Shown here piece after piece: positions 32,709 to 43,613 of a DNA stretch of 64,000 nucleotides. Numbering within the stretch: position 1 is the first letter of the stretch; each line of letters opens with the position of its first letter. Location of the stretch: positions 3,348,001 through 3,412,000 of the forward strand of contig NZ_CP147520.1 of NCBI RefSeq assembly GCF_037201975.1, given 5' to 3'. A program made the position numbers and the translations under genes. Under the pieces are notes generated by a model. That model worked only from the letters and a program-made list of their open reading frames with translations, was not told the DNA's origin and did no database searches. This DNA is from Streptomyces sp. TG1A-60 (GTDB lineage: Bacteria > Actinomycetota > Actinomycetes > Streptomycetales > Streptomycetaceae).

Positions 32709-33497
32709 GTGCTGAACCGTCCCGCGCTACGGACCGCAGCCACCAGTGCCACCGCGCTGCTGACCCTCAGCGCCTGCTCCTCCTCCGACGACACCTCCGC
32801 CCGCTCCGGCTCGCCGAAGCTCTCCGGCACGGTCACCGTGTTCGCCGCCGCCTCACTCCAGGAGAGCTTCACGGCGCTGGGGAAGCGGTTCGAGAAGGAC
32901 CATCCCGGCACGAAGGTGACGTTCAGCTTCGGCGGCAGCGACTCCCTCGCCGCCGGCATCACCGGCGGCGCCCCGGCGGACGTGTTCGCCTCCGCCAGCC
33001 CCAGGACGATGGAGATCGTGACGGACGCGGGCGACGCCTCCGGAGCGCCCGCCACCTTCGTACGCAACCGGCTGGAGATCGCGATCCTGCCGGGCAACCC
33101 CGACAGGATCGGCTCCCTGAAGGACCTCGCCCGGTCGGGGCTGAAGGTCGTGCTGTGCGACGAGGACGTGCCGTGCGGTGCCGCGGCGCGGAAGGCCCTG
33201 GACGCCGGTGGCCTCCGGCTCACCCCCGTCTCGTACGAGCAGGACGTCAAAGCGGCCCTGACGAAGGTCGGGCTGAAGGAGGCGGACGCCGCGGTCGTCT
33301 ACCGGACCGATGTGCGGGCCGCCGGTGACAAGGTGGAGGGCGTGGAGTTCCCCGAGTCGGCCGGCGCCCTCAACGACTACCCGATCGCCCTCCTCAAGAA
33401 CGCGCCCAACGCGTCCGCCGCCGAGGCGTTCGTCGAGCTGGTGCGTTCCGCCGAAGGTCAGCGGGTCCTGACCGGTGCCGGGTTCCTGAAGCCGTGA
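32709..33497 (+). CDS. modA: molybdate ABC transporter substrate-binding lipoprotein
   Basis: A 262-residue periplasmic-type binding protein for molybdate or tungstate. GTG 32709 follows GGAGGAG and opens a lipoprotein signal (LLTLSACSSS, lipobox Cys about 22). The mature part begins LSGTVTVFAAASLQESFTAL and contains TFSFGGSDSLAAGITGGAPA and ADVFASASPR, the oxyanion site motifs of ModA. Its stop overlaps the modB start. Confidence 0.93.
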   Translation: MLNRPALRTAATSATALLTLSACSSSDDTSARSGSPKLSGTVTVFAAASLQESFTALGKRFEKDHPGTKVTFSFGGSDSLAAGITGGAPADVFASASPRTMEIVTDAGDASGAPATFVRNRLEIAILPGNPDRIGSLKDLARSGLKVVLCDEDVPCGAAARKALDAGGLRLTPVSYEQDVKAALTKVGLKEADAAVVYRTDVRAAGDKVEGVEFPESAGALNDYPIALLKNAPNASAAEAFVELVRSAEGQRVLTGAGFLKP

Positions 33498-34383
33498 GCG
33501 AGGACCCCGGCGGCCAGGGCGACACCGTGACGGACGGGGCCACGAGGCCACGGCAGGAGCGGAAGCGGCGACAGGCACGGGAAGGGCGACAGGCACGGCG
33601 ACGACTGCGCGGTCCCGTGCCCGTCCCCCTGCTGCTGCCCGCGCTGCTCGGGCTGGCCTTCCTCGTCCTGCCGCTGATCGCGCTGCTCCTGCGGACGCCG
33701 TGGTCGAGCCTGCCGGAGCAGCTGACCAGCCCCGAGGTGTGGGAGGCGCTGCGGCTGTCGCTGCTGTGCGCGACACTGGCCACGGCCGTGAGCCTGGTGC
33801 TCGGGGTGCCGTTGGCGTGGCTGCTGGCCCGGGTCGAGTTTCCGGGCCGTGGTCTCGTACGGGCCCTCGTCACCCTCCCCCTCGTCCTGCCCCCGGTGGT
33901 CGGGGGCGTCGCGCTGCTGATGGCGCTCGGCCGCAACGGCGTGGTGGGGCGCCTGCTGGACGACTGGTTCGGGGTCACGCTTCCCTTCACCACCACCGGG
34001 GTCGTGATCGCCGAGGCGTTCGTGGCGATGCCGTTCCTCGTCATCAGCGTCGAGGGCACGCTCCGGGCCGCCGACCCGCGCTACGAGGAGGCCGCGACCA
34101 CGCTGGGGGCGTCCCGGTTCACCGCGTTCCGCCGGGTGACCCTGCCGCTGATCGCCCCCGGGGTCGCCGCCGGCGCGGTGCTCGCCTGGGCACGGGCGTT
34201 GGGCGAGTTCGGCGCGACGATCACCTTCGCCGGCAACTTCCCCGGCCGCACCCAGACCATGCCCCTGGCCGTCTACCTCGCCCTCCAGACGGACCCGGCC
34301 GCCGCGATCTCCCTCAGCCTGGTGCTGCTCGCGGTGTCGGTGGCGGTGCTGGCGGGGTTGCGGGACCGTTGGATGAGCGCGTC

Positions 34384-34387
<4 letters not shown>
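33494..34387 (+). CDS. modB: molybdate ABC transporter permease
   Basis: A 297-residue inner-membrane permease with an Arg-rich cytoplasmic N-terminus (about 40 residues) and five to six hydrophobic segments. The EAA loop contacting ModC is EEAATTLGASRFTAFRRVTL (about 196-215). GTG 33494 overlaps the modA stop, and its own stop overlaps the ATG of modC, so all three are made together. It transports MoO4 inward using ATP hydrolysed by ModC. Confidence 0.92.
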
Positions 34388-35559
<1,172 letters not shown>

Positions 35560-35713
35560 GAGGCCGAAGGCGACCGCCGCCCGCTCACCACTCGGCGGCC
35601 GGTGCCTCCGTCAACCGGAACACGGCCGCCGGATCCGGCAGCCTCCGCAACGCGCCGACGACCTGCTCGCCCGCGAACTCCCTCTGCTCGGCGGTCACGA
35701 AGGTGCCGGACCG

Positions 35714-36220
35714 TCATCTCGCCATCGACGCGCTCGGCGCCGCCAGATCGAACCACACCGCCTTGCCGTCGGGGTGGACCAGGCCGCCGCCGTCGGGGAG
35801 GGCGGCGGCGGTTCCCCAGTGTCCCTCGGTGAGGGCGTCCACGAGGTAGAGGCCACGGCCGCCCTCCTCCCAGCCGTCGGAGGTCAACTCCCTTATGACG
35901 GGCGGGTTCTCGTCACCGTCGTAGACGATCACCCTGACCCGCCAGGCCTCCACCGCCAGCCACAGAACCGATCCTCCCCCCTTGGCGTGCACACAGGCGT
36001 TCGTGACCAGCTCGGAGGTGCACAGGGCCGCCGCGTCGACGAGGGCGTCGTGGCCGAGGGCGCGCAGGACGGTGGCGACGAAGTCGCGGGCGATGCACGG
36101 GGAGGTGTCGAGCGGCGGGCAGAAGAGGGTGTACGTCGTCGCCGCGGGCGAGAGCCAGGGGGTGGGGTTCGGCACCGGGGCGGAGGTTGGGACGGCGAAG
36201 TCATGGGCAGTTTCGGTCAT
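35714..36220 (-). CDS. RsbW-like ATP-binding regulatory protein
   Basis: A 168-residue serine kinase/anti-sigma-like ATPase of the GHKL fold. N-box LCTSELVTNACVHA (about 67-80), G1 VYDGDENPP and G2 EEGGRGLYLVDAL are visible. Streptomyces encode dozens of these; many regulate anti-anti-sigma factors or partner XRE/DUF397 proteins. No such partner is seen next to it. Start ATG 36220 is the only clear one; the first 30 residues are Pro-rich. Confidence 0.82.
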   Translation of the reverse strand: MTETAHDFAVPTSAPVPNPTPWLSPAATTYTLFCPPLDTSPCIARDFVATVLRALGHDALVDAAALCTSELVTNACVHAKGGGSVLWLAVEAWRVRVIVYDGDENPPVIRELTSDGWEEGGRGLYLVDALTEGHWGTAAALPDGGGLVHPDGKAVWFDLAAPSASMAR

Positions 36221-36691
36221 GGATGATCAACTCCATTGCGACGAGAAGGGATTGCTCATTCCCTACCGCGTCGGTGGCTCCTCCTCGGGTGTCGACGGCC
36301 CGGGGTGTGCTTTCAACTGGCGGTACGCAGGGGTGGATGACGAACGACTGCGAACGACTACGGAGGACTGCGGACGGCGTACGGAACGGACTGCGGACGA
36401 ACTGCCGGGCGAAGTACAGGCGAGATGCGCATGAGTAATCAGTTGAGCACTCTCCGTGAGCGCAGGAATGACCGTAGTCGGCGTGTTCGCGCCGCCGCAA
36501 TGGGGTCGGTGGAAGTACTACGAAAGCGCGTCGTCGGACGCCCGACACCCTCGGCCCCGCCCTCACGCTGCGTGGCCCCTGGCCCGTCCACCACACCGTG
36601 TGATGATGGGCTGCGAACGCCCCCGGGGATGAGCTGGGCTCGCACGGGGATCGGGAACCAGCAGGGGTACGGGTACGGGACGGGGACTGTC
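36221..36691. other. intergenic stretch with degenerate CGAACGACTG repeats
   Basis: About 470 bases between divergent genes. At 36340-36405 there is a row of imperfect CGAACGACTR/CGGAACGGACTG units. ORFs on either strand here look like chance readings. Promoters of both flanking genes must lie here. Confidence 0.35.
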
Positions 36692-37498
36692 ATGACCAGT
36701 CGGTTGCTCATGTCGTACGGCGCGCGGCCCGGACGGGCCGCCGCACCGGTCCGGGAACCGGCCCACGTGGCCGGGTCCACGCGGGCCACGGCGATCCTGG
36801 ACCATGACGACCCGCTGGTCCGGGCGCTCGCGTCCCGGGTGCTGGGCGAGGCGACGCCGCGTGAGGCACTGCGAAGCGCGCACCGGATCATCGCGCGGGA
36901 CGTACGGCCGGTGTACTCGGTCGAGGACCGCCGGCGCGTGTCGCGGACCCTGTGGCTCGGGCGCGGCTCGTGCAGCCAGCGGATGGCGGCGCTGGAGGCG
37001 GTCGCCCGAGCCGTACGCGTACGGACGCGAGTGCGCGGGCTGCTCGTGGACGGGACCTTCTGGTATCCGCGCTTCCCCCGGCTGAAGCCGCTCGTGCCGG
37101 AGCAGGTGCTGCTGGCGTGGCCGGAGTTCAGGCTCAGCGGCGCGTGGGTGCCGATCGGCGAACTCTTCGGCACCCCCGCCACCCCAACGACCACCGCTTC
37201 CGCCACCACCGGCTTCGCCAACCAGGGCGGCGAGACCCTCTTCGAGGCGGTCGCCCGCACCGGTGTCCGTTGGGACACGTGCGGCGCGGCACGCGGCACG
37301 GCCTGCGACCTCTCCGCCCGGATCGTCGCCGACCTCGGTCACTTCGACGACCGCGACGCCCTCTTCGCACGCCACGGCCAGACCCTGTGCTGGACGGCCC
37401 GCACCCTGGCCGAGCCGGTACTCGGCCGCTGGAGCGCGGGGGCGACCACGAGCGCCGCCACCGCTGTGCCTGGGTCATCCGACGGTACGGCGGACTGA
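36692..37498 (+). CDS. transglutaminase-like cysteine protease-fold protein
   Basis: A 268-residue protein. The candidate catalytic Cys is in LGRGSCSQRMAALEAVARAV (about residue 92), as in transglutaminase-core proteins, and VLLAWPEFRL provides later family context. The last 30 residues are Ala/Thr-rich. ATG 36692 follows GGGGAC; an in-frame reading to 36425 has no support. Substrate unknown. A possible coding trace (GPVFHDEAWHWVMLAIDP) runs past its end on the same strand at about 37556-37620 without a start. Confidence 0.65.
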   Translation: MTSRLLMSYGARPGRAAAPVREPAHVAGSTRATAILDHDDPLVRALASRVLGEATPREALRSAHRIIARDVRPVYSVEDRRRVSRTLWLGRGSCSQRMAALEAVARAVRVRTRVRGLLVDGTFWYPRFPRLKPLVPEQVLLAWPEFRLSGAWVPIGELFGTPATPTTTASATTGFANQGGETLFEAVARTGVRWDTCGAARGTACDLSARIVADLGHFDDRDALFARHGQTLCWTARTLAEPVLGRWSAGATTSAATAVPGSSDGTAD

Positions 37499-37720
37499 CA
37501 CGGTCCGAGTCCTGGCGGCGACGCCGGACTCCCACCCCCTGCGAACCCCGCGACGAGCCGTATCGCGGCCCGGTCTTCCACGACGAGGCATGGCACTGGG
37601 TGATGCTCGCGATCGATCCAGTCACGTCCTACGCGGCGGAGCACCCGGAACCGGCGGGCCCCCGGACGCGTGGACGGCCCTCGGCCGACCCCCCCGCCGC
37701 CCACGGCGAGGCCCTCTCCC

Positions 37721-39262
37721 TCACCCCTCGGTCCCCCGCACCGTGAACCCGGTGACCAGACCTCCGCCTTCGCGCCGGAACGCGAACGGCGCCCCGCCGT
37801 GGGCCGCCGCCACCGCCCGTACGATCGACAGCCCCAGCCCGGAGCCGGGCAGACTGCGGGCGTCCGGGGCCCGGTAGAAGCGGTCGAAGATGCGTTCCAG
37901 GTCGCAGTCGGGGACGCCGGGGCCCCGGTCGAGCACCTCCACGCGGACGATGTCCGGGGTGTCGTCGCCCGGTTCGTCGAGGCCGCGGGGTTCGCCGATG
38001 TCACCGGGACCGCCCGGCTCCCCCAGGTCGCCCAGATCGCCGGTGCGGCCCGCCGAGCCCCGTGCGACCACGACCTCGATCGGCTCGGTGCCGTCGCGGT
38101 CGAACTTCGCCGCGTTCTCGACGAGGTTGGAGATCGCCCGCTGGAGGGCCCCGGGCCGCCCCCGCACGGTCGTGTCACCGGCGACCCGTACGACGACCTC
38201 GCGCCCGGTGCGCCGGCGGACGGTCGCCGTGACGTCCTCCGCGAGGTCGGCGAGCTCCACGCGCCGGACAGGCTCGGTGCTCGACTGACCGGCGGCGAGG
38301 TCGACCAACTCGTTGACGAGGTCGGTCAGTTCGAGGGCCTCCTGGGCGAGGTCGTCGACGAGTTCCTCGCGCATACGGGGCGGGAGTTCGTCGATGCGCC
38401 GGAGCAGCGAGATGTTCGTACGCAGGGATGTGAGAGGCGTGCGCAGTTCGTGCCCGGCGTCCTGGACGAGCCGCCGCTGGTCCTCCTCCGACTGGGCCAG
38501 GCGGACCAGCATGCGGTCGAAGGAGCGCCCGAGCCGCCCCACCTCGTCCCGGCCCGCGACGGGCACCTGGATGCCCAGATGCCCGGTCCGGGCCACGTCC
38601 TCCGCCGCCCCCGCCAACTGCACGAGCCGCCGGGTGTGCCGCCACGCCAGCCACCACCCGACCAGCCCGGCCGAGATGACGACGCCCGACACGAACAGCA
38701 GGGTCCTCTGCTGTAGTTCCCGCAGCAGATCCTCGGTGTCGCTGAACTCCTGCGCGACCTGCACGGCACCCCGGCCGCCGCCGAGCGCGACCGTCACCAC
38801 CCGGTAGCGGTCGTCGCCGACCTCGACCTCACCGTGCTCGACCAGCACACCGGCCGGGGCCGCGTCGGCCGTACGCCGGTCCGCGTCGCGTACGGGCAGG
38901 CCGGGGGCGCCCTCGTCGAGGATCTCCCCGTGCGGGCCGAGCACCTGGACGTCCGTACGGCCGGAGCGGATCAGGTCGTCGCGCGGGCCGCCGCTGTCGC
39001 TCGGGGCGAAGTCCTCCGGGGTCAGCGGGTCCTGCTCGACCAGTTCCCGCAGGTCACGCACGACCTCCGCGAACACCGTCTGCTCGTCGACCCGCACCAG
39101 CCGTGCCGCCGCGCTGTAGCTGAGGATCCCGACGAGGACGGTGACGACGCACGCCACCGCCACGAACGACACGGTGAAGGTCGCCCGCAGCGAGGGCATC
39201 GGCCGCAGCCGGGCGAGCAGTCGGGGCAGCGTCCGGACGGACCTGACGGAACGGGACGGCAC
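37721..39262 (-). CDS. sensor histidine kinase
   Basis: A 513-residue OmpR-family sensor kinase. Two membrane helices (FTVSFVAVACVVTVLVGILS, about 29-48; LFVSGVVISAGLVGWWLAW, about 187-205) flank an extracellular domain, then HAMP, the phospho-acceptor H-box DAGHELRTPLTSLRTN, N-box ISNLVENAAKF and G-box SLPGSGLGLSIV. An odd collagen-like insert, RTGDLGDLGEPGGPGDIGEP, sits in the ATPase domain after the N-box. GTG 39262 starts ten bases after the regulator stop. Signal unknown. Confidence 0.92.
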   Translation of the reverse strand: MPSRSVRSVRTLPRLLARLRPMPSLRATFTVSFVAVACVVTVLVGILSYSAAARLVRVDEQTVFAEVVRDLRELVEQDPLTPEDFAPSDSGGPRDDLIRSGRTDVQVLGPHGEILDEGAPGLPVRDADRRTADAAPAGVLVEHGEVEVGDDRYRVVTVALGGGRGAVQVAQEFSDTEDLLRELQQRTLLFVSGVVISAGLVGWWLAWRHTRRLVQLAGAAEDVARTGHLGIQVPVAGRDEVGRLGRSFDRMLVRLAQSEEDQRRLVQDAGHELRTPLTSLRTNISLLRRIDELPPRMREELVDDLAQEALELTDLVNELVDLAAGQSSTEPVRRVELADLAEDVTATVRRRTGREVVVRVAGDTTVRGRPGALQRAISNLVENAAKFDRDGTEPIEVVVARGSAGRTGDLGDLGEPGGPGDIGEPRGLDEPGDDTPDIVRVEVLDRGPGVPDCDLERIFDRFYRAPDARSLPGSGLGLSIVRAVAAAHGGAPFAFRREGGGLVTGFTVRGTEG

Positions 39263-39274
39263 CGCGCGCCGCCC

Positions 39275-40027
39275 TCAGTCTTCCCGCAACGCGTACCCCA
39301 CACCCCGCACGGTGTGGATCAGCGCCGCCGCTCCGGGCTCGTCGAGCTTGCGGCGCAGGTAACCGACGTAGACGGCGAGGTTCTTGGAGCCGGGGCCGAA
39401 GTCGTAGCCCCAGATCCGGTCGTAGATGGTGGCGTGGTCGAGGACGATGCCGACGTTGCGGACGAGCAGTTCGAGGAGGTCGAACTCGGTCCGGGTCAGC
39501 TCCAGTTCCCGCGCCCCGCGCCAGGCCCGACGCGCCTGTACGTCCATCCGCAGTCCGGCGGCCGTGAGCAGGCCACCGGCGTCCGGCGACGAGGCGGAGG
39601 CGGGAGAGGACGCCGTCGACGGCCGGGCCGGCGCCCCGAGCCCCCCGAACGCGTCCGGGTTGCCCGTCCGCCGCAGCAGCGCGCGCAGCCGCGCGAACAC
39701 CTCCTCCACGTCGAACGGCTTGACGACGTAGTCGTCCGCGCCGGCGTCGAGGCCGGCGATCCGGTCGGCGGTCTCCACGAGCGCGGTGAGCATCAGGATC
39801 GGCGTCCGGTCGCCCTCCGCGCGCAGCACCCGGCAGACCTGGAGGCCGTCTATGCCGGGCATCATCACGTCGAGCACGAGCACGTCGGGCCGGTTGCGGT
39901 GGGCCTGGGCGAGCGCCTCGACGCCGTCGGCGACCGCCGTGACCTCGTACCCCTCCAGGGTCAGCGCGCGTTCCAGGGCATGGCGGATGGCGCGGTCGTC
40001 CTCGGCGAGCAGCACGTTCTGGGGCAC
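39275..40027 (-). CDS. OmpR-family response regulator
   Basis: A 250-residue two-domain regulator. The receiver has the acidic pair LLAEDDRAI, phosphorylated Asp in VLVLDVMMPGIDG (about 53) and Lys in DYVVKPFDVEEV. A Pro/Ser linker (about 120-150) leads to the winged-helix effector with ELTRTEFDLLELLVRN and YVGYLRRKLDEPG. GTG 40027 is the start. It is cotranscribed with the downstream sensor kinase, its evident partner. Confidence 0.94.
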   Translation of the reverse strand: MPQNVLLAEDDRAIRHALERALTLEGYEVTAVADGVEALAQAHRNRPDVLVLDVMMPGIDGLQVCRVLRAEGDRTPILMLTALVETADRIAGLDAGADDYVVKPFDVEEVFARLRALLRRTGNPDAFGGLGAPARPSTASSPASASSPDAGGLLTAAGLRMDVQARRAWRGARELELTRTEFDLLELLVRNVGIVLDHATIYDRIWGYDFGPGSKNLAVYVGYLRRKLDEPGAAALIHTVRGVGYALRED

Positions 40028-40319
40028 CCCACCAGTCTGCCAAGGCCGGGGGCGCTCACCACCTCGTCAGAAGCTCCGGGGCGCCCTTCTTACCGGCCTC
40101 TCACCACGACCCGGCGGTCGGCTTACCCCTCACGCGCACCGTGTCCGTGTGACACCCGCCCGCAAGGGAACCCGGGCGGAGCGAGCCGATGGAGTACAAA
40201 GAGTCCGAACTGGTCACATACACACCATTAAAGGCATAACACCACAAGCACATCACCACGCATCACATCGGCACATCACCACACAACTGCATCGCTCACG
40301 CCGTCGGGAAGGTAATGCA

Positions 40320-41612
40320 TTGAGCCGCCGCATGAAGATCGTGTTCCTGTTGCACAACGCGTACGCCATCGGCGGCACCGTCCGTACGACACTGAACCTG
40401 GCGTCGGCGCTGGCGGACCATCACGACGTGGAGATCGCCTCCATGTCCCGCCACCTGGACGAACCACGCTTCGCCGTCGACCCGAGAGTCACGCTCGTCC
40501 CCTTGGTGGACATCCGCCCGTACAGCCCCGACCTGCGCGATCCGGCCCAGGCGCAGCCCGCCGCGGACTTCCCGGCCGAGGACAAGCGCCACCACCAGTA
40601 CAGCGGCCTCACCGACCGGCGGGTCCGCGCCTATCTGGCCGGCTGTGACGCGGACGTCGTCATCGGCACCCGCCCCGGCATCAACGTCTACGTCTCCCTC
40701 TTCGCACCCCGCCGCGCCCTGCGCGTCGGCCAGGAGCACCTGCGCCACGACGCCCACACCAAGCAGCTCCGCAAGGTCCTCGCCCGCCACTACCGCACCC
40801 TGGACGCTGTCGTCACGACCACGGCGGCGGACGCGGCGGTGTACCGCGCGCGGATGAGGCTGCCGGGCGTACGGGTGATGCCGGTGCCCAACATCGTCCC
40901 GGCGGCCGGGGTCACCCCGTCGGACGGGACGGCCCCCGTCATCGCCGCCGCCGGCCGCCTCGCCCGCGGCAAACGCTTCGACCTCCTGCTGGAGGCGTTC
41001 TCGAAGGTCGCCGCGAAGGAACCCGACTGGGAGCTGCGCATCTACGGCGGCGGCAGGCAGAAGGACCGTCTGGAAACCCTCATCGAGGACCTCGGCCTCA
41101 CCGGCCGGGCCCGTCTGATGGGCCCGCACACCCCCATCGAGGCGGAGTTCGCGCGCGCCTCGATCGTCGTCAGCGCCTCCGAGGCCGAGTCCTTCGGCAT
41201 GACCCTCGTGGAGGCCATGCGCTGCGGTGTCCCCGTCGTCAGCACCGACTGCCCGCTCGGCCCCGCCGAGATCATCACCGACGGCACCGACGGCCGCCTC
41301 GTCCCCGTCGACGATCCCCACGCCCTCGCCGACGCCCTCCTCGACCTCACCGCCGACGCCGGCCTCCGCCGCGCCATGGGCGAGGCCGCCCTCCGCAGCG
41401 CCCACCGCTACGACCCGGCCCCGATCGTCACCAGGTACGAGACCCTGTTCGCCGACCTGCGCGCGACCAGGCTCCAGCGCACCTGGCAACGAGAGTCGAC
41501 GCGGGCGCAGGGCTGGCTGCGCCGCCGACTCCATGCGTGGAAAAGGGCGACCCCGACTTACCTGCGAACCCCGGCGAACTACCCGACCAACCGCAAACAA
41601 CACACAGCCTGA
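40320..41612 (+). CDS. glycosyltransferase family 4 protein
   Basis: A 430-residue GT-B enzyme. The N-domain starts KIVFLLHNAYAIGGTVRTTL with the usual glycine loop; the C-domain has VIAAAGRLARGKRFDLLLEA and ASIVVSASEAESFGMTLVEA, the E-x7-E donor-binding motif. Acceptor and sugar are unknown. TTG 40320 follows GGAAGG; ATG 40332 is the alternative. The C-terminal 40 residues are basic and may touch the membrane. The upstream 290 bases are unusually AT/CA-rich near 40220-40280, with no recognised gene. Confidence 0.88.
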   Translation: MSRRMKIVFLLHNAYAIGGTVRTTLNLASALADHHDVEIASMSRHLDEPRFAVDPRVTLVPLVDIRPYSPDLRDPAQAQPAADFPAEDKRHHQYSGLTDRRVRAYLAGCDADVVIGTRPGINVYVSLFAPRRALRVGQEHLRHDAHTKQLRKVLARHYRTLDAVVTTTAADAAVYRARMRLPGVRVMPVPNIVPAAGVTPSDGTAPVIAAAGRLARGKRFDLLLEAFSKVAAKEPDWELRIYGGGRQKDRLETLIEDLGLTGRARLMGPHTPIEAEFARASIVVSASEAESFGMTLVEAMRCGVPVVSTDCPLGPAEIITDGTDGRLVPVDDPHALADALLDLTADAGLRRAMGEAALRSAHRYDPAPIVTRYETLFADLRATRLQRTWQRESTRAQGWLRRRLHAWKRATPTYLRTPANYPTNRKQHTA

Positions 41613-41639
41613 CACAGCCCCCCACTTGCGCCGGAGCTC

Positions 41640-41860
41640 GGGAAACGGGGTCGCCGGGCAGGCACGGGCAGGAGAAAAGCACGGGCGCGGCCCCCGTTTC
41701 TCAGAGCCACGGGGAACCGCGCGACCGGCCCCCGCCCACCCGCAGCCGGACACCCCACCCCTCGGGGCCAAGGGGGCAGCGCCCCTGGGGGTGGGACGGG
41801 CAGGGGTGGCGGGGGCGAGAAAAACGACCCGCACACCCCGACGCCGCGGCCGACCACCGC
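41640..41860. repeat. Streptomyces-type intergenic repeat with GC-rich hairpins
   Basis: A segment with the look of the dispersed repeats found between many Streptomyces genes: CCACGGGGAACCGCGCGAC followed by GGGGCAAGG- and GGGGCAGCGCCCC-like hairpins. It lies between convergent genes and may act in termination. Identification is by resemblance only. Confidence 0.4.
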
Positions 41861-41863
41861 CAG

Positions 41864-42964
41864 CTACCGCGTGGACGACGGCCCACCGAGTTCCGCCGCG
41901 GCCACCAGCGCCCCGTGCGTGGGCGCGTCCGGCACATCGGCCGGCCGTCCCTTCGCGAACTCCTCACGCAACACCGGCACGACCTCCTCGCCCAGCATGT
42001 CGATCTGCTCCAGGACGGTCTTCAGGGGCAGCCCCGCGTGGTCGACGAGGAACAACTGCCGCTGGTAGTCACCGGCGTAGTCGCGGAACGCCAGCGTCTT
42101 CTCGATCACCTGCTGCGGCGAACCCACCGTCAGCGGCGTCTGCTCGGCGAAGTCCTCGAGCGACGGCCCGTTGCCGTACACCGGCGCGACATCGAAGTAC
42201 GGCCGGAACTCCCGCACCGCGTCCTGCGCGTTCTTCCGCATGAACACATGCCCGCCGAGCCCCACGATCGCCTGCCCGGGGGTGCCGTGCCCGTAGTGCG
42301 CGTACCGTTGCCGGTACAGCTCGACCATCCGCTTGGTGTGGTCGGCCGGCCAGAAGATGTTGTTGTGGAAGAAGCCGTCGCCGTAGTACGCGGCCTGCTC
42401 GGCGATCTCGGGCGAGCGGATGGACCCGTGCCAGACGAACGGCGGTACGCCGTCCAGCGGGCGGGGCGTGGAGGTGAAGCCCTGGAGGGGCGTACGGAAC
42501 TCGCCCTCCCAGTTGACGACGTCCTCGCGCCACAGCCGGTGCAGCAGGGCGTAGTTCTCGATGGCGAGGTTGATGCCCTGCCGGATGTCCTGCCCGAACC
42601 ACGGGTACACCGGCCCGGTGTTGCCACGCCCCAACATCAGATCCACCCGCCCGTCGGCCAGGTGCTGGAGCATCGCGAAGTCCTCGGCGATCTTCACCGG
42701 GTCGTTGGTGGTGATGAGGGTGGTGGCGGTGGAGAGGATCAGCTTCTCCGTGCGCGCGGCGACATGGCCGAGCATCGTCGTGGGCGACGACGGCACGAAC
42801 GGCGGGTTGTGGTGCTCGCCCGTGGCGAAGACGTCGAGCCCGACCTCCTCGGCCTTCAGCGCGATCGCGACCATCGCCTTGATGCGCTCGCGCTCGGTCG
42901 GCGTCCGGCCCGTCGTGGGGTCCGGCGTCACATCGCCGACGCTGAAGATCCCGAACTGCATCAT
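41864..42964 (-). CDS. LLM class flavin-dependent oxidoreductase
   Basis: A 366-residue luciferase-like monooxygenase. The TIM-barrel pattern is seen in MMQFGIFSVGDV, DVFATGEHHNPPFVPSSP, LILSTATTLITTNDPVKIAE and RVDLMLGRGNTGPVYPWF. These enzymes use FMNH2 or F420; the substrate is unknown. ATG 42964 follows GGGAGG; the ATG at 42961 is equally close. It is divergent from an AraC remnant. Confidence 0.9.
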   Translation of the reverse strand: MMQFGIFSVGDVTPDPTTGRTPTERERIKAMVAIALKAEEVGLDVFATGEHHNPPFVPSSPTTMLGHVAARTEKLILSTATTLITTNDPVKIAEDFAMLQHLADGRVDLMLGRGNTGPVYPWFGQDIRQGINLAIENYALLHRLWREDVVNWEGEFRTPLQGFTSTPRPLDGVPPFVWHGSIRSPEIAEQAAYYGDGFFHNNIFWPADHTKRMVELYRQRYAHYGHGTPGQAIVGLGGHVFMRKNAQDAVREFRPYFDVAPVYGNGPSLEDFAEQTPLTVGSPQQVIEKTLAFRDYAGDYQRQLFLVDHAGLPLKTVLEQIDMLGEEVVPVLREEFAKGRPADVPDAPTHGALVAAAELGGPSSTR

Positions 42965-43115
42965 CGTTGCCACCCTCCCAAATTGTTTACGGTTCAACCA
43001 TACCCGTGGACGAGGGCACCGTTCCCCCTGTTCCTCCAGTGTCGGCGCCGGCGCCGGCCGAGTCGTGCGGGCGGTACGAGAGGGCGATGTCAGTGGCGGT
43101 CCCTACGATCGCCCC

Positions 43116-43480
43116 ATGGCCGCCCCACGCCGTGACACCCGAGGCATCGTGGACGCCCCGGAGCTCTTCGCCCGCGTCCGCTTCCGCCGCCGCACACACC
43201 CGCCGAGCCCCTGCGCCCGTACCTGGAGCACTACTGGCTGATCGACTGGGACCTGCCGGAGCCGTACGTCACCCGGGTCGTCCCGCACCCGTCGGTGAAC
43301 ATCGTCTTCCAGTGCTACGAGGGCCGGGAGCCCTTCGCCGAGCTCTCCGGCATCGGCCTCGGCCTCTTCACCCGGAAACTGGAGGGCAGGGGCCGGGTCT
43401 GCGACTTCACGACCACGGTGGGGGTGCCGCCGACGGCGTACGCGGAAGCCGTGGCGCCTCCCACTACTTCGCGTGCGTGA
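43116..43480 (+). pseudogene. truncated AraC-family regulator
   Basis: ATG 43116 opens a typical AraC-regulator N-terminus (GIVDAPELFARVRFRRRT). The frame then changes near 43192-43200, where an extra AC may have been added; the expected continuation PYLEHYWLIDWDLPEPYVTR and NIVFQCYEGREPF is in the other frame. It ends after GRGRVC with unrelated residues. The DNA-binding domain is missing altogether, so it is dead in any frame. Its 3' end overlaps the convergent 49-residue gene. Confidence 0.65.
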
Positions 43481-43613
43481 CCGCGTAGATCATCACGAAG
43501 GCCACGAGGTGGATGCCGAAGAGGAAGTACGCGAGGTACCACCACACGTACCGCTCGTCCTTCTTCTCCTGCGCGAGGCGACGCCCCTCGGGCGTCAGCT
43601 CCTCCTCCGCCAT
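43464..43613 (-). CDS. 49-residue single-pass membrane protein
   Basis: MAEEELTPEGRRLAQEKKDE forms a charged cytosolic head; YVWWYLAYFLFGIHLVAFVM is one membrane helix. ATG 43613 shares one base with the SDR stop (TGATG), so it is coupled. Small proteins of this type are conserved in Streptomyces downstream of SDR genes, as far as I recall. Function unknown. Confidence 0.65.
   Translation of the reverse strand: MAEEELTPEGRRLAQEKKDERYVWWYLAYFLFGIHLVAFVMIYAVTHAK

Noticed and set aside
35582..35713. DUF397-like partner after the RsbW-like gene
   Set aside because: A short reading (TAEQREFAGEQVVGALRRLP) exists on the minus strand but has an upstream stop and no start, so it is not enough to call.
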